Part shown: positions 42,760 to 54,673 of the stretch, piece after piece
How positions within the stretch are numbered: the stretch's first letter is position 1
Layout of the letters: every line of letters starts with the position of its first letter
NCBI RefSeq assembly: GCF_016862115.1
Contig: NZ_BOMI01000090.1
Span: 1-64,000 of the forward strand
DNA length: 64,000 nucleotides
From: Paractinoplanes deccanensis
GTDB lineage: Bacteria > Actinomycetota > Actinomycetes > Mycobacteriales > Micromonosporaceae
Reading direction: 5' to 3'
Notes under the pieces: generated by a model
Database searches by the model: none
Told to the model about the DNA's origin: nothing
Seen by the model: only the letters and a program-made list of their open reading frames with translations
Translations under genes and position numbers: made by a program

Positions 42760-44010
42760 TCAGCGGCAGGTCCAGCGGAGGGGACGGTTCGCGACGCCCT
42801 CGGTGTCGTCGGTGTCGGTGGTGTAGCCGGCAGCCGTCTTGCCGTCGGCGCTCAGGGCCGTCACCTGGTACTCCTTCATGGTCGCGTAGCGGGGAAGCTG
42901 GACGACCTTCTTCCCGGCCAGGAGGACGGGCTCGTAGCGGCCGGTCGTGCCGAGGATCCATCCGTTCTCGGCGCCGATGGCGGGCGGGCCGAGAGGGGTG
43001 GCCAGCTTCTCGTACTTGTTGGTGGCGATGTTGTAGCGGTACGAGGTGAACCGGCGGGAGCCGTCCTCCTGCAGGTCGAGGACCGCGCGGCCGTAGACCC
43101 AGCCGTTGCTGAGCGAGTCGGGCCAGAACAGGGTGGCCCTCTTGCCCTCGACCGTGGGCATCGGCATGAGCCGGGTGGCACCCCCGGGCAGCCAGAGGTA
43201 TCCGGTGCCCTCGGTCGCCTTCTTCTCGACGGTGCCGACGATGGTGCCGTCCTCGCCGATCGCCTCGGCGGCCCCGGCGGTGTAGCCGGCGGGCAGCGGC
43301 AGCTCGACCGGGGCCGCCGAGGCCGACGGCCACATGGCCGGAACTCCCTCGTACGGCTTGCCGAGCGCGCCGGCGATGACGCCCGCGTCGTTGATGGCGG
43401 CGGCCGAAGCCTCGCCACCGTGGAGGCGGGTCACCGACTTGCCCGGTGAGACGTACGCGTACTGCACCTCGCCGCTGTAGCTGCTGCCGACGGCGACACC
43501 GGAGGAGTTGATGTCCTCCCACGAGGCGTCGGCTCCGGGCATCGGCGGCCGGGGCTGCAGGACGCCGTCCTTCCAGAGGACCGTGTGCACCCCCGACGGC
43601 GGGTAGACGCGCCCGGCCAGATAACGGCCGCTCGGGTCGCCCGAGGTGACCAGCGCCTTCCTGATGTCGCCGGACGGCAGCAGCGTCACCGTGCAGTCCT
43701 TGGGCACGGGCACGGCGGCTGCCGGTGCGGGGGCCGCGGCGACGGTGGAGGCGGTGGGCGACGGCGCCGGTGTGGGCGGCGCGGGCTCGCGGAGGGCGGC
43801 CACGGCGACCGTTCCGCCGCCGGCCGCGACCGCGGTCACCGCGGCCAGGGCGACGCCGCCCGACCAGCGGCGCGCGCGGCGGCGGCGACGGCCCTCGGCC
43901 ATGGTGCGCGGGATGTCGATCGTCGACGGGGACGGCGGCTCGTCCGGCATGGTGCGCAGGAGCTGGACCGCGCGGTCTTCCTCGCTCATGTCTCTCTCTT
44001 CGTATGTCAT
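42760..44010 (-). CDS. Membrane-anchored protein, likely SigE-family partner
   Basis: 416 residues: ~50-residue cytoplasmic N-terminus (EEDRAVQLLRTMPDEPPSP), a membrane segment (about 55-75), a Pro/Ala linker, then an outside beta-propeller-like domain with repeated GxxxG-YLWLPGG/AMWPS-type strands, similar to HAF-repeat proteins. ATG 44010 overlaps the stop of the sigma factor gene (ATGA). That layout, with a short cytoplasmic head and a single membrane pass, fits an anti-sigma factor or sensor of the sigma factor (inference). Confidence 0.75.
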   Translation of the reverse strand: MTYEERDMSEEDRAVQLLRTMPDEPPSPSTIDIPRTMAEGRRRRRARRWSGGVALAAVTAVAAGGGTVAVAALREPAPPTPAPSPTASTVAAAPAPAAAVPVPKDCTVTLLPSGDIRKALVTSGDPSGRYLAGRVYPPSGVHTVLWKDGVLQPRPPMPGADASWEDINSSGVAVGSSYSGEVQYAYVSPGKSVTRLHGGEASAAAINDAGVIAGALGKPYEGVPAMWPSASAAPVELPLPAGYTAGAAEAIGEDGTIVGTVEKKATEGTGYLWLPGGATRLMPMPTVEGKRATLFWPDSLSNGWVYGRAVLDLQEDGSRRFTSYRYNIATNKYEKLATPLGPPAIGAENGWILGTTGRYEPVLLAGKKVVQLPRYATMKEYQVTALSADGKTAAGYTTDTDDTEGVANRPLRWTCR

Positions 44011-44516
44011 AGCCGGTCCTGAGTAAGAGGAAAGGTGGTGTCGAAGACAGCGCGGAGCTTGTCCAGCGCGTTCGCGCACTGGCTCTTGACGGTCCCCTCG
44101 GAGCAGCCGAGCCGCTGGGCCACCTCCTTGACCGGCAGGTCGCACAGGTAGCGCAGCACCACCACGGCCCGCTGGCGCGGGGGCAGCCCCATCAGCGCCG
44201 ACCGGACCATCGAGCGGTCGTCCGGTGAGGGCGGCGGCGGGGCGGAGCGTTCCGGCAGCCAGTCGAGCAGTGCGACCTTCCACCAGCCGCGCCGCCGCTC
44301 GTCGAGGAAGACCCGCACGAGCATGGTGTTCACGTACGCGTCGATGTTCTCCACGTGGCTGATGCCGGGCCACCGGGTGTAGAGCTTGGTGAGCGTCTCC
44401 TGCACGATGTCGTCCGCCTGGTGCGCGTCCCCGCAGAGCAGGTAGGCCGTGCGCCGCAGCGCTCGCACCTGACCGTGCACGAAGGCCAGGTATTCGCTGT
44501 CCGTTCTCTTCGGCAT
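44007..44516 (-). CDS. SigE-family RNA polymerase sigma factor
   Basis: 169-residue short ECF sigma factor of the actinobacterial SigE-like group (TIGR02983 type): region 2 AYLLCGDAHQADDIVQETL, region 4 LPPRQRAVVVLRYLCDLPVKEVAQRLGCSEGTVKSQ. Cotranscribed with its membrane-anchored partner. A candidate ECF promoter is at 44545-44573. Confidence 0.92.
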   Translation of the reverse strand: MPKRTDSEYLAFVHGQVRALRRTAYLLCGDAHQADDIVQETLTKLYTRWPGISHVENIDAYVNTMLVRVFLDERRRGWWKVALLDWLPERSAPPPPSPDDRSMVRSALMGLPPRQRAVVVLRYLCDLPVKEVAQRLGCSEGTVKSQCANALDKLRAVFDTTFPLTQDRL

Positions 44517-44544
44517 CCCCGCTCCCTGTCGCTGTCCTGCGTAC

Positions 44545-44573
44545 TCGACGGCGGATCGACGCCGATCGGTTGG
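44545..44573 (-). promoter_or_regulatory. Candidate ECF promoter for the SigE-family gene
   Basis: On the minus strand CCAACC, a 17-base spacer and CGTCGA, ending about 29 bases before the sigma start. The AAC/CGTC pair is the general ECF pattern, which suits self-control. Confidence 0.5.
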
Positions 44574-44591
44574 GCCGGGAGGGAAGAATTT

Positions 44592-45326
44592 CTAGAGCGA
44601 AACCAGCGCGTCGAGCGGCTGCGTGGGTTTCGCGGAGCCGGGCACGGGCTCGATCGTGACGCCCACGCCGGACGACGCGGGCAGGCCCGGCACGATCCGC
44701 ACGGTGGCCGCCTGGCCCTCGGCGAGCGCACCGGCCGAGGTGGGGCTGTCGCCGCGCAGGGTCCAGAGCTGATAGACCCGGCCGTCGGCGGGGGCGCTGT
44801 CGGCGGCGAGCATGATGACCCCGGCGTCGGTGAGCCGGGACGACGCCACGGTCACCCGGCCGCCGCTGGTCAGGGGTTGCTCGCGCACCTCCAGGTCGGG
44901 TGCGGACAGGACGGCCCGGATGCGCTCCTCGGCGGCGCGGGCGGCCTCGGCGACGGCGCGCTCGTCCCGTACCCGCTGGTCCTGAACGGCGTAGACGGCC
45001 GCACCGGCGCCCACCGCCGCGACCACGACGGCGGCCGCCGCCACCAGGCGAAGCCGGCGCGGGGAACGAGCCGGGGCGGGCGACGGGGCGGGCGAGGGCG
45101 TGAGCTGACGGGTGTTCGTGATCTCGGTCAGCACCGTGTCGCGCAGGGCGGGCGGCGGCACCGACCACAGGTCGTCGGCCAGGCGTACGGCGGCCTCCCG
45201 CAGCTCGGCGACCTCGGCGCGGCAGTCGTCGCAGGAGCGCAGGTGCCGCTCGAAGGCGGCCCGTTCCAGGTCGTCGACCGCGTCCAGGACGTACGGCCCG
45301 ACCAGCGAGTGCACGTTGTCGGTCAT
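44592..45326 (-). CDS. rskA: Anti-sigma factor, RskA-like
   Basis: 244 residues: N-terminal zinc-finger-type anti-sigma head (HSLVGPYVLDAVDD, HLRSCDDC with CxxC and the preceding His), one membrane segment (~105-125), and an extracytoplasmic RskA domain (YQLWTLRGD, GVTIEPVPGS). It holds the SigK-like factor encoded upstream, its ATG overlapping the sigma stop. Regulated proteolysis of the outer domain is the known release route in the family. Confidence 0.9.
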   Translation of the reverse strand: MTDNVHSLVGPYVLDAVDDLERAAFERHLRSCDDCRAEVAELREAAVRLADDLWSVPPPALRDTVLTEITNTRQLTPSPAPSPAPARSPRRLRLVAAAAVVVAAVGAGAAVYAVQDQRVRDERAVAEAARAAEERIRAVLSAPDLEVREQPLTSGGRVTVASSRLTDAGVIMLAADSAPADGRVYQLWTLRGDSPTSAGALAEGQAATVRIVPGLPASSGVGVTIEPVPGSAKPTQPLDALVSL

Positions 45327-45913
45327 GCCGTCACCCCCGCCGACAGGCAGTCCCGCAGCCGGGCCAGCCCGTCGCGCATCCGCGACTTGATCGTCGGCAG
45401 CGGCGTGCCCAGGATCTCGGCCACCTGGGGATAGGTGTTGCCCTGGAAGTAGGCGAGCGTGACCGCCTGGCGCTGGAGGTCGGTGAGCTGGTGCAGGCAG
45501 TGCCGCACCTGCTTGCGTTCGAGGCGCACGGCCACCTCGTCGGCGACCGAGTCGTACGGGGTGTCGACCGCCGCGATGCCGATCCGCACCGTCCGGTCGG
45601 CCGCCGCCTGCTCGGAGCGGGCCCGGTCGACGGCGCGCCGGTGGGCGATCGTGAACATCCAGGCGGTCGGCGAGCCGCGGCCCGGATCGTACTGCGGCGC
45701 CCGCCGCCAGATCTCGACCAGCACCTCCTGGGTGACCTCCTCGGCCTGCGACGAGTCGCGCAGCACCCGCCGCACGAGCCCGTGGATGCGGGGCGCCACC
45801 AGGTCGTAGAGCCGCGCGAACGCCTTCTCGTCGCCTCGTGCCACCTGCCCCAGCAGGGCGCCGGCGTCCGGCGCCGGGCTCGGCACCGGCGTCAGCGGCG
45901 CGCGCTCGTCCAT
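45323..45913 (-). CDS. sigK: ECF sigma factor, SigK-like
   Basis: 196 residues: region 2 VLRDSSQAEEVTQEVLVEIW, region 4 LTDLQRQAVTLAYFQGNTYPQ then IKSRMRDGLARLR. The pairing with a downstream rskA gene is diagnostic of SigK. ATG 45913 is preferred; GTG 45931 is possible. A near-perfect SigK-type promoter lies upstream. Confidence 0.92.
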   Translation of the reverse strand: MDERAPLTPVPSPAPDAGALLGQVARGDEKAFARLYDLVAPRIHGLVRRVLRDSSQAEEVTQEVLVEIWRRAPQYDPGRGSPTAWMFTIAHRRAVDRARSEQAAADRTVRIGIAAVDTPYDSVADEVAVRLERKQVRHCLHQLTDLQRQAVTLAYFQGNTYPQVAEILGTPLPTIKSRMRDGLARLRDCLSAGVTA

Positions 45914-45938
45914 GCTCCCGTCCCCCTTCACGGGGATG

Positions 45939-45966
45939 ATTCGTCGGCGGCGCCACCCGCGGATGG
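45939..45966 (-). promoter_or_regulatory. SigK-type promoter of the sigK-rskA operon
   Basis: Minus-strand CCATCC (45961-45966), 16-base spacer, then ACGAAT (45939-45944). The mycobacterial SigK consensus as I recall it is CCATCC with a 16-18 base spacer and CCGAAT, one mismatch. It lies 26 bases upstream of the ATG. Confidence 0.72.
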
Positions 45967-45973
45967 GTCGAAG

Positions 45974-46834
45974 TCAAAGAATCATGCGCAACAGCTCCGC
46001 GGCGGCCGGCCCGGGCGGCGCCGAGGCGGGCAGGGCCACCGAGACCTGCCATGTCGCACCGGAGGGAAGCCGGGCCACGTGCAGACCCGACGCATGCGGC
46101 TTACGGGTCACCGGCGCCGGCACGACGGCGATCCCCAGTCCTTGGCGGACGAAGTCTAGCAACGTATGGACGTCGTTCACTTCGACAGAGACGCGCCGCT
46201 CGGCGCCGTGTCGCGCGAAGAGCTGGTCGTTGACCTTGCGGGCGCCCCAGTCGGTGCTGAAGTCGACGAAGTCCTCCCGGGCCAGCGCGACGGGGTCGAG
46301 CCCGGCGGGGAGGTGGTCCGGGTGGCAGAGCAGCATCATCTCCTCGGTGGCCAGCGCCTCCAGCCGTACGCCGTCGGGCGCGGGACCGGGCAGCGCGACG
46401 AAGCCGACCGTGAGCCGCCCCGAGCGGATCTGCTCGATGATGTGGCCCGACCCCGCGTACCGCAGGCTGATCTCGACGCCCGGATGGGCGCGGCGGAAGG
46501 ACGCCAGCAGCGGCGGCAGGTCGATCACGCCGAGGCACTGCTCGGTGCCGACCGAGAGGCTGCCGCGCACCAGGCCGCGCACGGCGGCGACCGCTTCCCG
46601 GGCCGCGGCGGCGCTGGCCAGCGTACGATTCGCCTCGGTGAGCAGAGCACGGCCGGCGTCGGTCAGCTCGACCCGCCGGGTGTGCCGCACGAAGAGCTCG
46701 GCGTCGAGCTCGCGCTCCAGCGAGCGGATCGAGGCCGACAGCCCCGACTGCGCCACCCGCATGCGCTCGGCGGCGCGGGTGAAGTGGCGCTCCTCGGCGA
46801 CCGCGACGAAGTACTCCAGGTGCCGCAACTCCAT
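45974..46834 (-). CDS. LysR-family regulator
   Basis: 286 residues: N-terminal winged helix-turn-helix (LRHLEYFVAVAEERHFTRAA, AQSGLSASIRSLERELDAEL) and a periplasmic-binding-like effector domain. Divergent from the aldo-keto reductase gene, which is therefore its likely target. The start codon abuts a perfect dyad. Confidence 0.92.
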   Translation of the reverse strand: MELRHLEYFVAVAEERHFTRAAERMRVAQSGLSASIRSLERELDAELFVRHTRRVELTDAGRALLTEANRTLASAAAAREAVAAVRGLVRGSLSVGTEQCLGVIDLPPLLASFRRAHPGVEISLRYAGSGHIIEQIRSGRLTVGFVALPGPAPDGVRLEALATEEMMLLCHPDHLPAGLDPVALAREDFVDFSTDWGARKVNDQLFARHGAERRVSVEVNDVHTLLDFVRQGLGIAVVPAPVTRKPHASGLHVARLPSGATWQVSVALPASAPPGPAAAELLRMIL

Positions 46835-46859
46835 GATTCAGCAGTCTAGGTGCTGAATC
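46835..46859. promoter_or_regulatory. Perfect dyad between the LysR and aldo-keto reductase genes
   Basis: GATTCAGCA-GTCTAGG-TGCTGAATC: nine-base perfect arms, seven-base centre. It begins one base upstream of the LysR start codon and is the obvious LysR binding site, although its symmetry does not follow T-N11-A. Confidence 0.75.
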
Positions 46860-46911
46860 CGAGCGCTTTCTTCTGTTGGACCTCGGGCCGGAGAAGCAAG
46901 AAGGTAGGGAC

Positions 46912-47943
46912 ATGCCAACCAGCTACACCGCCGAAGCCAGCCGCTACGACACCATGGAGTACCGCCGGACCGGGCGTTCCGGGCTCAAGCTGCCCGCCGT
47001 CTCGCTCGGGCTGTGGCACAACTTCGGCGACGACAAGCCGCTCGAGACCCAGCGGGCCATCCTGCGCCGGGCGTTCGACCTGGGCATCACCCACTTCGAC
47101 CTGGCGAACAACTACGGGCCGCCGTACGGCTCCGCCGAGATCAACTTTGGCCGGCTGTTGGCGGAGGACTTCCGGCCGTACCGCGACGAGCTGGTCATCT
47201 CGACCAAGGCGGGCTACGACATGTGGCCCGGGCCGTACGGGGAGTGGGGCTCGCGCAAGTACGTGACCGCGTCGCTCGACCAGTCGCTCAAGCGGATGGG
47301 CCTGGAGTACGTCGACATCTTCTACTCGCACCGCTTCGACCCGGAGACGCCGCTCGAGGAGACGATGGGCGCGCTCGACGCCGCGGTCCGCGCGGGCAAG
47401 GCGCAGTACGTCGGCATCTCGTCCTACTCGCCGGAGAAGACCGCCGAGGCGGCCGCCATCCTGCGTGACCTGGGCACGCCGCTGCTGATCCACCAGCCGT
47501 CGTACTCGATGCTGAACCGCTGGATCGAGGGCGGCCTGCTCGACACGTTGCAGGAGGCCGGCGCCGGCTGCATCGCCTTCTCGCCGCTGGCGCAGGGCAT
47601 GCTCACCGACCGCTACCTGAACGGGGTCCCCGAGGGCTCGCGGGCCACCGAGCACAAGTCGCTCTCGACCGACCTGCTCTCCGACGAGAACCTCGGCAAG
47701 ATCCGCGCGCTGAACGAGATCGCCCGGCGCCGCGGGCAGAGCCTCGCCCAGATGGCGATCGCCTGGTCGCTGCGGGACCCGCGGATGACCTCGGTGGTGC
47801 TCGGCGCGAGCAGCGTGGCCCAGCTCGAGGCGAACGTCGCGGCGCTCGGCACCACGACGTTCACCCCGGACGAGCTGGCCGAGATCGACAAGTACGCCAC
47901 CGAGTCGGGCATCAACCTCTGGGCCCGCAGCAGCGAGGTCTAG
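46912..47943 (+). CDS. Aldo/keto reductase, YghZ/Gpr-like
   Basis: 343-residue TIM-barrel NADPH reductase of the L-glyceraldehyde-3-phosphate reductase (YghZ/MgrA) group: LGLWHNFGDD, THFDLANNYGPPYGSAE with catalytic Asp and Tyr, STKAGYDMWPGPYG with Lys, SHRFD with His. Its stop TAG shares CTAG with the convergent gene. Detoxification of aldehydes or methylglyoxal is plausible. Confidence 0.9.
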   Translation: MPTSYTAEASRYDTMEYRRTGRSGLKLPAVSLGLWHNFGDDKPLETQRAILRRAFDLGITHFDLANNYGPPYGSAEINFGRLLAEDFRPYRDELVISTKAGYDMWPGPYGEWGSRKYVTASLDQSLKRMGLEYVDIFYSHRFDPETPLEETMGALDAAVRAGKAQYVGISSYSPEKTAEAAAILRDLGTPLLIHQPSYSMLNRWIEGGLLDTLQEAGAGCIAFSPLAQGMLTDRYLNGVPEGSRATEHKSLSTDLLSDENLGKIRALNEIARRRGQSLAQMAIAWSLRDPRMTSVVLGASSVAQLEANVAALGTTTFTPDELAEIDKYATESGINLWARSSEV

Positions 47944-48812
47944 GAGAAGGACGCGTGGTAGGACGCGGCCATGTCCGCGTCCCCATGTCCCTGCTCCTCG
48001 GCACGGCGGAAGCGCTCCGCGCCGGCCTCGGCGAGATCGAGCCGCACGCCGTGCCGGCGGCCCGCCTCGACGATGAGCCGGGCGTCCTTGCCGGCCGTGC
48101 TCACCGCGAAGCTGGCCGGGCTCAGCTTGCCGTCGCGGACCAGGCCGGTCTTGGCGCGCAGGTAGCCGTTGTCGAGCGGGCCGCCCTGGATCAGCTCGAG
48201 GAACTTGGCGAAGTCGACGTGCAGCGCCTCGGACAGGGCCAGCACCTCGCCGCCGGCGTGGGTGAGCGCGAGCACCCAGCTGTTGGCGACCAGCTTGAGC
48301 CGGGTGGCCTCGCCGGGGTGGTCGAGCCAGACGGTCTTGGCACCGACCGCGTCGAAGATCGGCGCGACCTCGTCCCGCTCGCCGGCGGGGCCGGCGGCCA
48401 GCACGGTCAGCTGTCCCGCCTCGGCCGGCTGCCGGGTGCCGAGCACGGGCGCGTCGTAGTAGACCAGGCCGTGCTGCTGGGCGAAGCCGCCGAACTCGTC
48501 GACGTCGTCGAGGCTCACCGTGGTCGACTGCACCCAGATCTGGCCCTCGCTGAGCGCCGGTCGGGCCTCGCGCATCACCTCGCGCACGGCCGCGCCGTCG
48601 AAGAGCATGGTCAGCACCACGTCGGCGCCGCGCACCGCCTCGTCGACCGTGGGCACGACCCGGGCGCCGTCGGCGGCGAGCGGCCGCGCCCTCTCGGGGG
48701 TGCGGTTCCAGACTCGGACGGTGTGGCCGGCCTTGACCAGATTGCGGGCCATGGCGGCGCCCATGATGCCGGTGCCGAGGACGCTGACGGTGCGGGTCTG
48801 TGTCATGCGCAT
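47940..48812 (-). CDS. NAD(P)-dependent beta-hydroxyacid dehydrogenase
   Basis: 290-residue oxidoreductase of the 6-phosphogluconate/3-hydroxyisobutyrate dehydrogenase type: dinucleotide fold VLGTGIMGAAMARNLVKAGH, substrate loop DAPVLGTRQPAEAGQLTVLA, and the catalytic Lys in RLKLVANS. It starts MRMTQTRTV; ATG 48812 or 48806, neither with a clear ribosome site. Substrate unknown. Confidence 0.88.
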   Translation of the reverse strand: MRMTQTRTVSVLGTGIMGAAMARNLVKAGHTVRVWNRTPERARPLAADGARVVPTVDEAVRGADVVLTMLFDGAAVREVMREARPALSEGQIWVQSTTVSLDDVDEFGGFAQQHGLVYYDAPVLGTRQPAEAGQLTVLAAGPAGERDEVAPIFDAVGAKTVWLDHPGEATRLKLVANSWVLALTHAGGEVLALSEALHVDFAKFLELIQGGPLDNGYLRAKTGLVRDGKLSPASFAVSTAGKDARLIVEAGRRHGVRLDLAEAGAERFRRAEEQGHGDADMAASYHASFS

Positions 48813-48868
48813 CATCTTGCCGCGCACCACCGGCAGAAAGTGTCGTACCCCTTCGCGAGAATGACGTC

Positions 48869-50533
48869 GTGCTGGTGGCCGTGGACCCGTCGGGGGTTCT
48901 CCAGGAGCTGCGGGCCGACGGCACGCCCGTCGGCCCGGCCCGGCATGTCGCCGATCTCGCGGCCGCGATCGCCGCGCGCGAGGCCGCCGACGCGCCGCGC
49001 TGGGTCTGGCCGGCCACCTCCGACATCTATCCGGGCCTGCTGCGCGCCGGGGTCCGGGTCGCCCGCTGCCACGACCTCGAGCTGACCGAGGCGCTGCTGC
49101 TCGGCCACGCCGGCCAGTGGGGCGCGCCGCGCTCGCTCGCCGCGGTCCGGGCCCGGCTCCACGGCCTGCCCGTGCCGCCCGACCCGCCGCCGCACCTGCC
49201 CGATCCGCCTGGCCTCGCCCAGGGCGCCCTCTTCGACACCCTCGCGACCTCCCCGCCCGCCGCCGGCTTCGACGTGATCGGGGCCGTCGCCGAGGCCTAC
49301 GCCGACCAGCTGCGGCGCATCGCCGAGGCGACCGAGCATCCGGGCCGGTTCCGGCTGCTCGTGGCCGCCGAGTCGGCCGGATCGCTGGTCGGCGCCGAGA
49401 TGGGGCACGTGGGGCTGCCGTGGCGCGCCGATCTGCACGACGAGCTGCTGCGCGACCTGCTCGGGCCGCCACAGGCTGTGGGACCGCCGCGCCGCCTGGC
49501 CGAGCTGACCGCCGAGATCAACGCGGCCTTCGGGGTGCATGGGCTCCATCCCGACTCCCCCGCCGAGGTGGTCAAGGCGTTCGCCCGGGCCGGCATCGAC
49601 ATCCCCAACACGCGGGCCTGGGTGGTGCGCCGCGTCGACCATCCCGCCGTCGAGCCCCTGCTCGCCTACAAGGAGCTCTACCGCATCTGGACCGCGCACG
49701 GCTGGTCGTGGCTCGACTCCTGGGTCACCGAGGGCCGCTTCCGGCCCGAATACGTGCCGGGCGGCGTCGTCTCCGGCCGCTGGGCCGCGCGCGGCGGCGG
49801 GGCGCTCCAGGTGCCCAAGGTGGTGCGCCGGGCCGTGGTCGCCGATCCGGGCTGGCGTTTCGTCGTGGCCGACGCCGGGCAGCTCGAGCCGCGGGTGCTC
49901 GCCGCGATGTCCGGCGACCGGCGGCTCGCCGAGGCCGGCGCGGCCGGCGACCTCTACGCGGCGCTGGCCGCCGACTCGTTCGACGGCGACCGCGCCAAGG
50001 CCAAGGTCGCCCTGATCGGGGCCATGTACGGTCAGACCGGCGGCGACGCCATCCCGGCGCTGGCCGTGCTGCGCCGGCGCTACCCGATCGCCTTCGACTA
50101 CGTCGAGGCCGCCGCGCGCACGGGCGAGACGGGCGGCCTGGTCCGCTCCTGGCTGGGGCGCACGTGCCCGCCCTCGTCCGCCTCGTGGGCCGACGCGGGG
50201 CTCGACCCGCCCGAGGCCGAGCAGGCCCTGAGCGGCGCGTCCGGGCGCGCCCGCGGCCGTTTCACCCGCAACTTCGTCGTGCAGGCCACCGCCGCCGAGT
50301 GGGCGCTGGTGTTGCTCGCCACACTGCGTACCGCGTTGGAGGGAACCAAGGCCGAGCTGGTGCTGTTCGTGCACGACGAGGTGGTCGTCCACTGCCCCGC
50401 CGACGAGGCGGAACAGGTGGTCACGGCCGTGCACGAAAGCGCCGTCAAGGCAGGCCGCATGCTTTTCGGGGACACGCCGGTGCGGTTCCCCCTCGATGTC
50501 TCAACAGTTGGTGCGTACGCCGACGCGAAGTGA
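48869..50533 (+). CDS. Short DNA polymerase I-like protein
   Basis: 554-residue family-A polymerase relative, annotated in Actinobacteria as bifunctional 3'-5' exonuclease/DNA polymerase. It lacks the 5' nuclease. Motif A is VADAGQLEPRVLA, motif B region AKVALIGAMYGQTGG, motif C VHDEVVVHCP. GTG 48869 is chosen to fit the N-terminus. The exonuclease metal ligands are not evident. It is a paralog next to metH, not the housekeeping polA. Confidence 0.85.
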   Translation: MLVAVDPSGVLQELRADGTPVGPARHVADLAAAIAAREAADAPRWVWPATSDIYPGLLRAGVRVARCHDLELTEALLLGHAGQWGAPRSLAAVRARLHGLPVPPDPPPHLPDPPGLAQGALFDTLATSPPAAGFDVIGAVAEAYADQLRRIAEATEHPGRFRLLVAAESAGSLVGAEMGHVGLPWRADLHDELLRDLLGPPQAVGPPRRLAELTAEINAAFGVHGLHPDSPAEVVKAFARAGIDIPNTRAWVVRRVDHPAVEPLLAYKELYRIWTAHGWSWLDSWVTEGRFRPEYVPGGVVSGRWAARGGGALQVPKVVRRAVVADPGWRFVVADAGQLEPRVLAAMSGDRRLAEAGAAGDLYAALAADSFDGDRAKAKVALIGAMYGQTGGDAIPALAVLRRRYPIAFDYVEAAARTGETGGLVRSWLGRTCPPSSASWADAGLDPPEAEQALSGASGRARGRFTRNFVVQATAAEWALVLLATLRTALEGTKAELVLFVHDEVVVHCPADEAEQVVTAVHESAVKAGRMLFGDTPVRFPLDVSTVGAYADAK

Positions 50534-50552
50534 TATTGCGGTAACTTGGATG

Positions 50553-50645
50553 GTCCGTAGCGAGAGGCGCTGCAACGGGGTGACTCCCGCCACGCTCGCT
50601 CGGTAGACACCGACCAAGGGCGCCTCCGTTGTCACCACGGAGGTG
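50553..50645 (+). promoter_or_regulatory. S-adenosylhomocysteine (SAH) riboswitch upstream of metH
   Basis: P1 GCGAG (50560-50564) pairs with CTCGC (50595-50599). An inner stem CGGG (50576-50579) pairs with CCCG (50586-50589). A third hairpin is CGGT/ACCG (50601-50612). The conserved GAGGCGC-TGCAAC segment (50564-50575) has its pseudoknot partner GCGCCTC at 50620-50626. CCTCCGT (50623-50629) can instead pair with ACGGAGG (50637-50643), burying the Shine-Dalgarno. SAH binding should favour the pseudoknot and free the ribosome site. SAH riboswitches are known upstream of metH and ahcY in Actinobacteria. Confidence 0.85.
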
Positions 50646-50651
50646 GTCGGT

Positions 50652-54271
<3,620 letters not shown>

Positions 54272-54275
<4 letters not shown>

Positions 54276-54673
54276 CCACCGGCATCGACGTCCTGCTGGA
54301 GAAGGCTCGCGAGGGCCTCCTCCGCCTGGACCCGCACGAGACCCGCGCGGCGGTCGCCGCCGGCGCGCTGCTGATCGACACCCGCACCGACCGGCAGCGC
54401 GCCGAGCAGGGCGACCTGCCCGGCGCGATCGTCATCGACCGCACGGTGATGGAGTGGCGGCTCGACCCGATGTCGCCCGACCGCATCCCCGAGGCGACCG
54501 ACTACGACGTGCACATCGTCGTGGTGTGCCGTCAGGGCTACAGCTCCAGCCTGGCCGCGGCGAGCCTGCGCGCCCTGGGCCTGTGGCGCGCCACCGACAT
54601 GACCGGCGGCTTCGAGGCGTGGCGGGCCGCGGGCCTGCCGCTGTCGGGCAAGCCCGCCGACGTACGCTACTGA
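54272..54673 (+). CDS. Rhodanese-like protein
   Basis: 133-residue single rhodanese domain with active-site Cys86 (VVVCRQGYSS). GTG overlaps the metH stop as GTGA, so it belongs to the riboswitch-controlled operon. It may move sulfur in methionine or thiol metabolism. It overlaps the convergent sialidase-like gene by seven bases. Confidence 0.88.

Noticed and set aside
50553..50640. Cobalamin riboswitch before metH
   Set aside because: I looked for a B12-box-like segment and did not find it; the stems and pseudoknot fit the SAH aptamer better.
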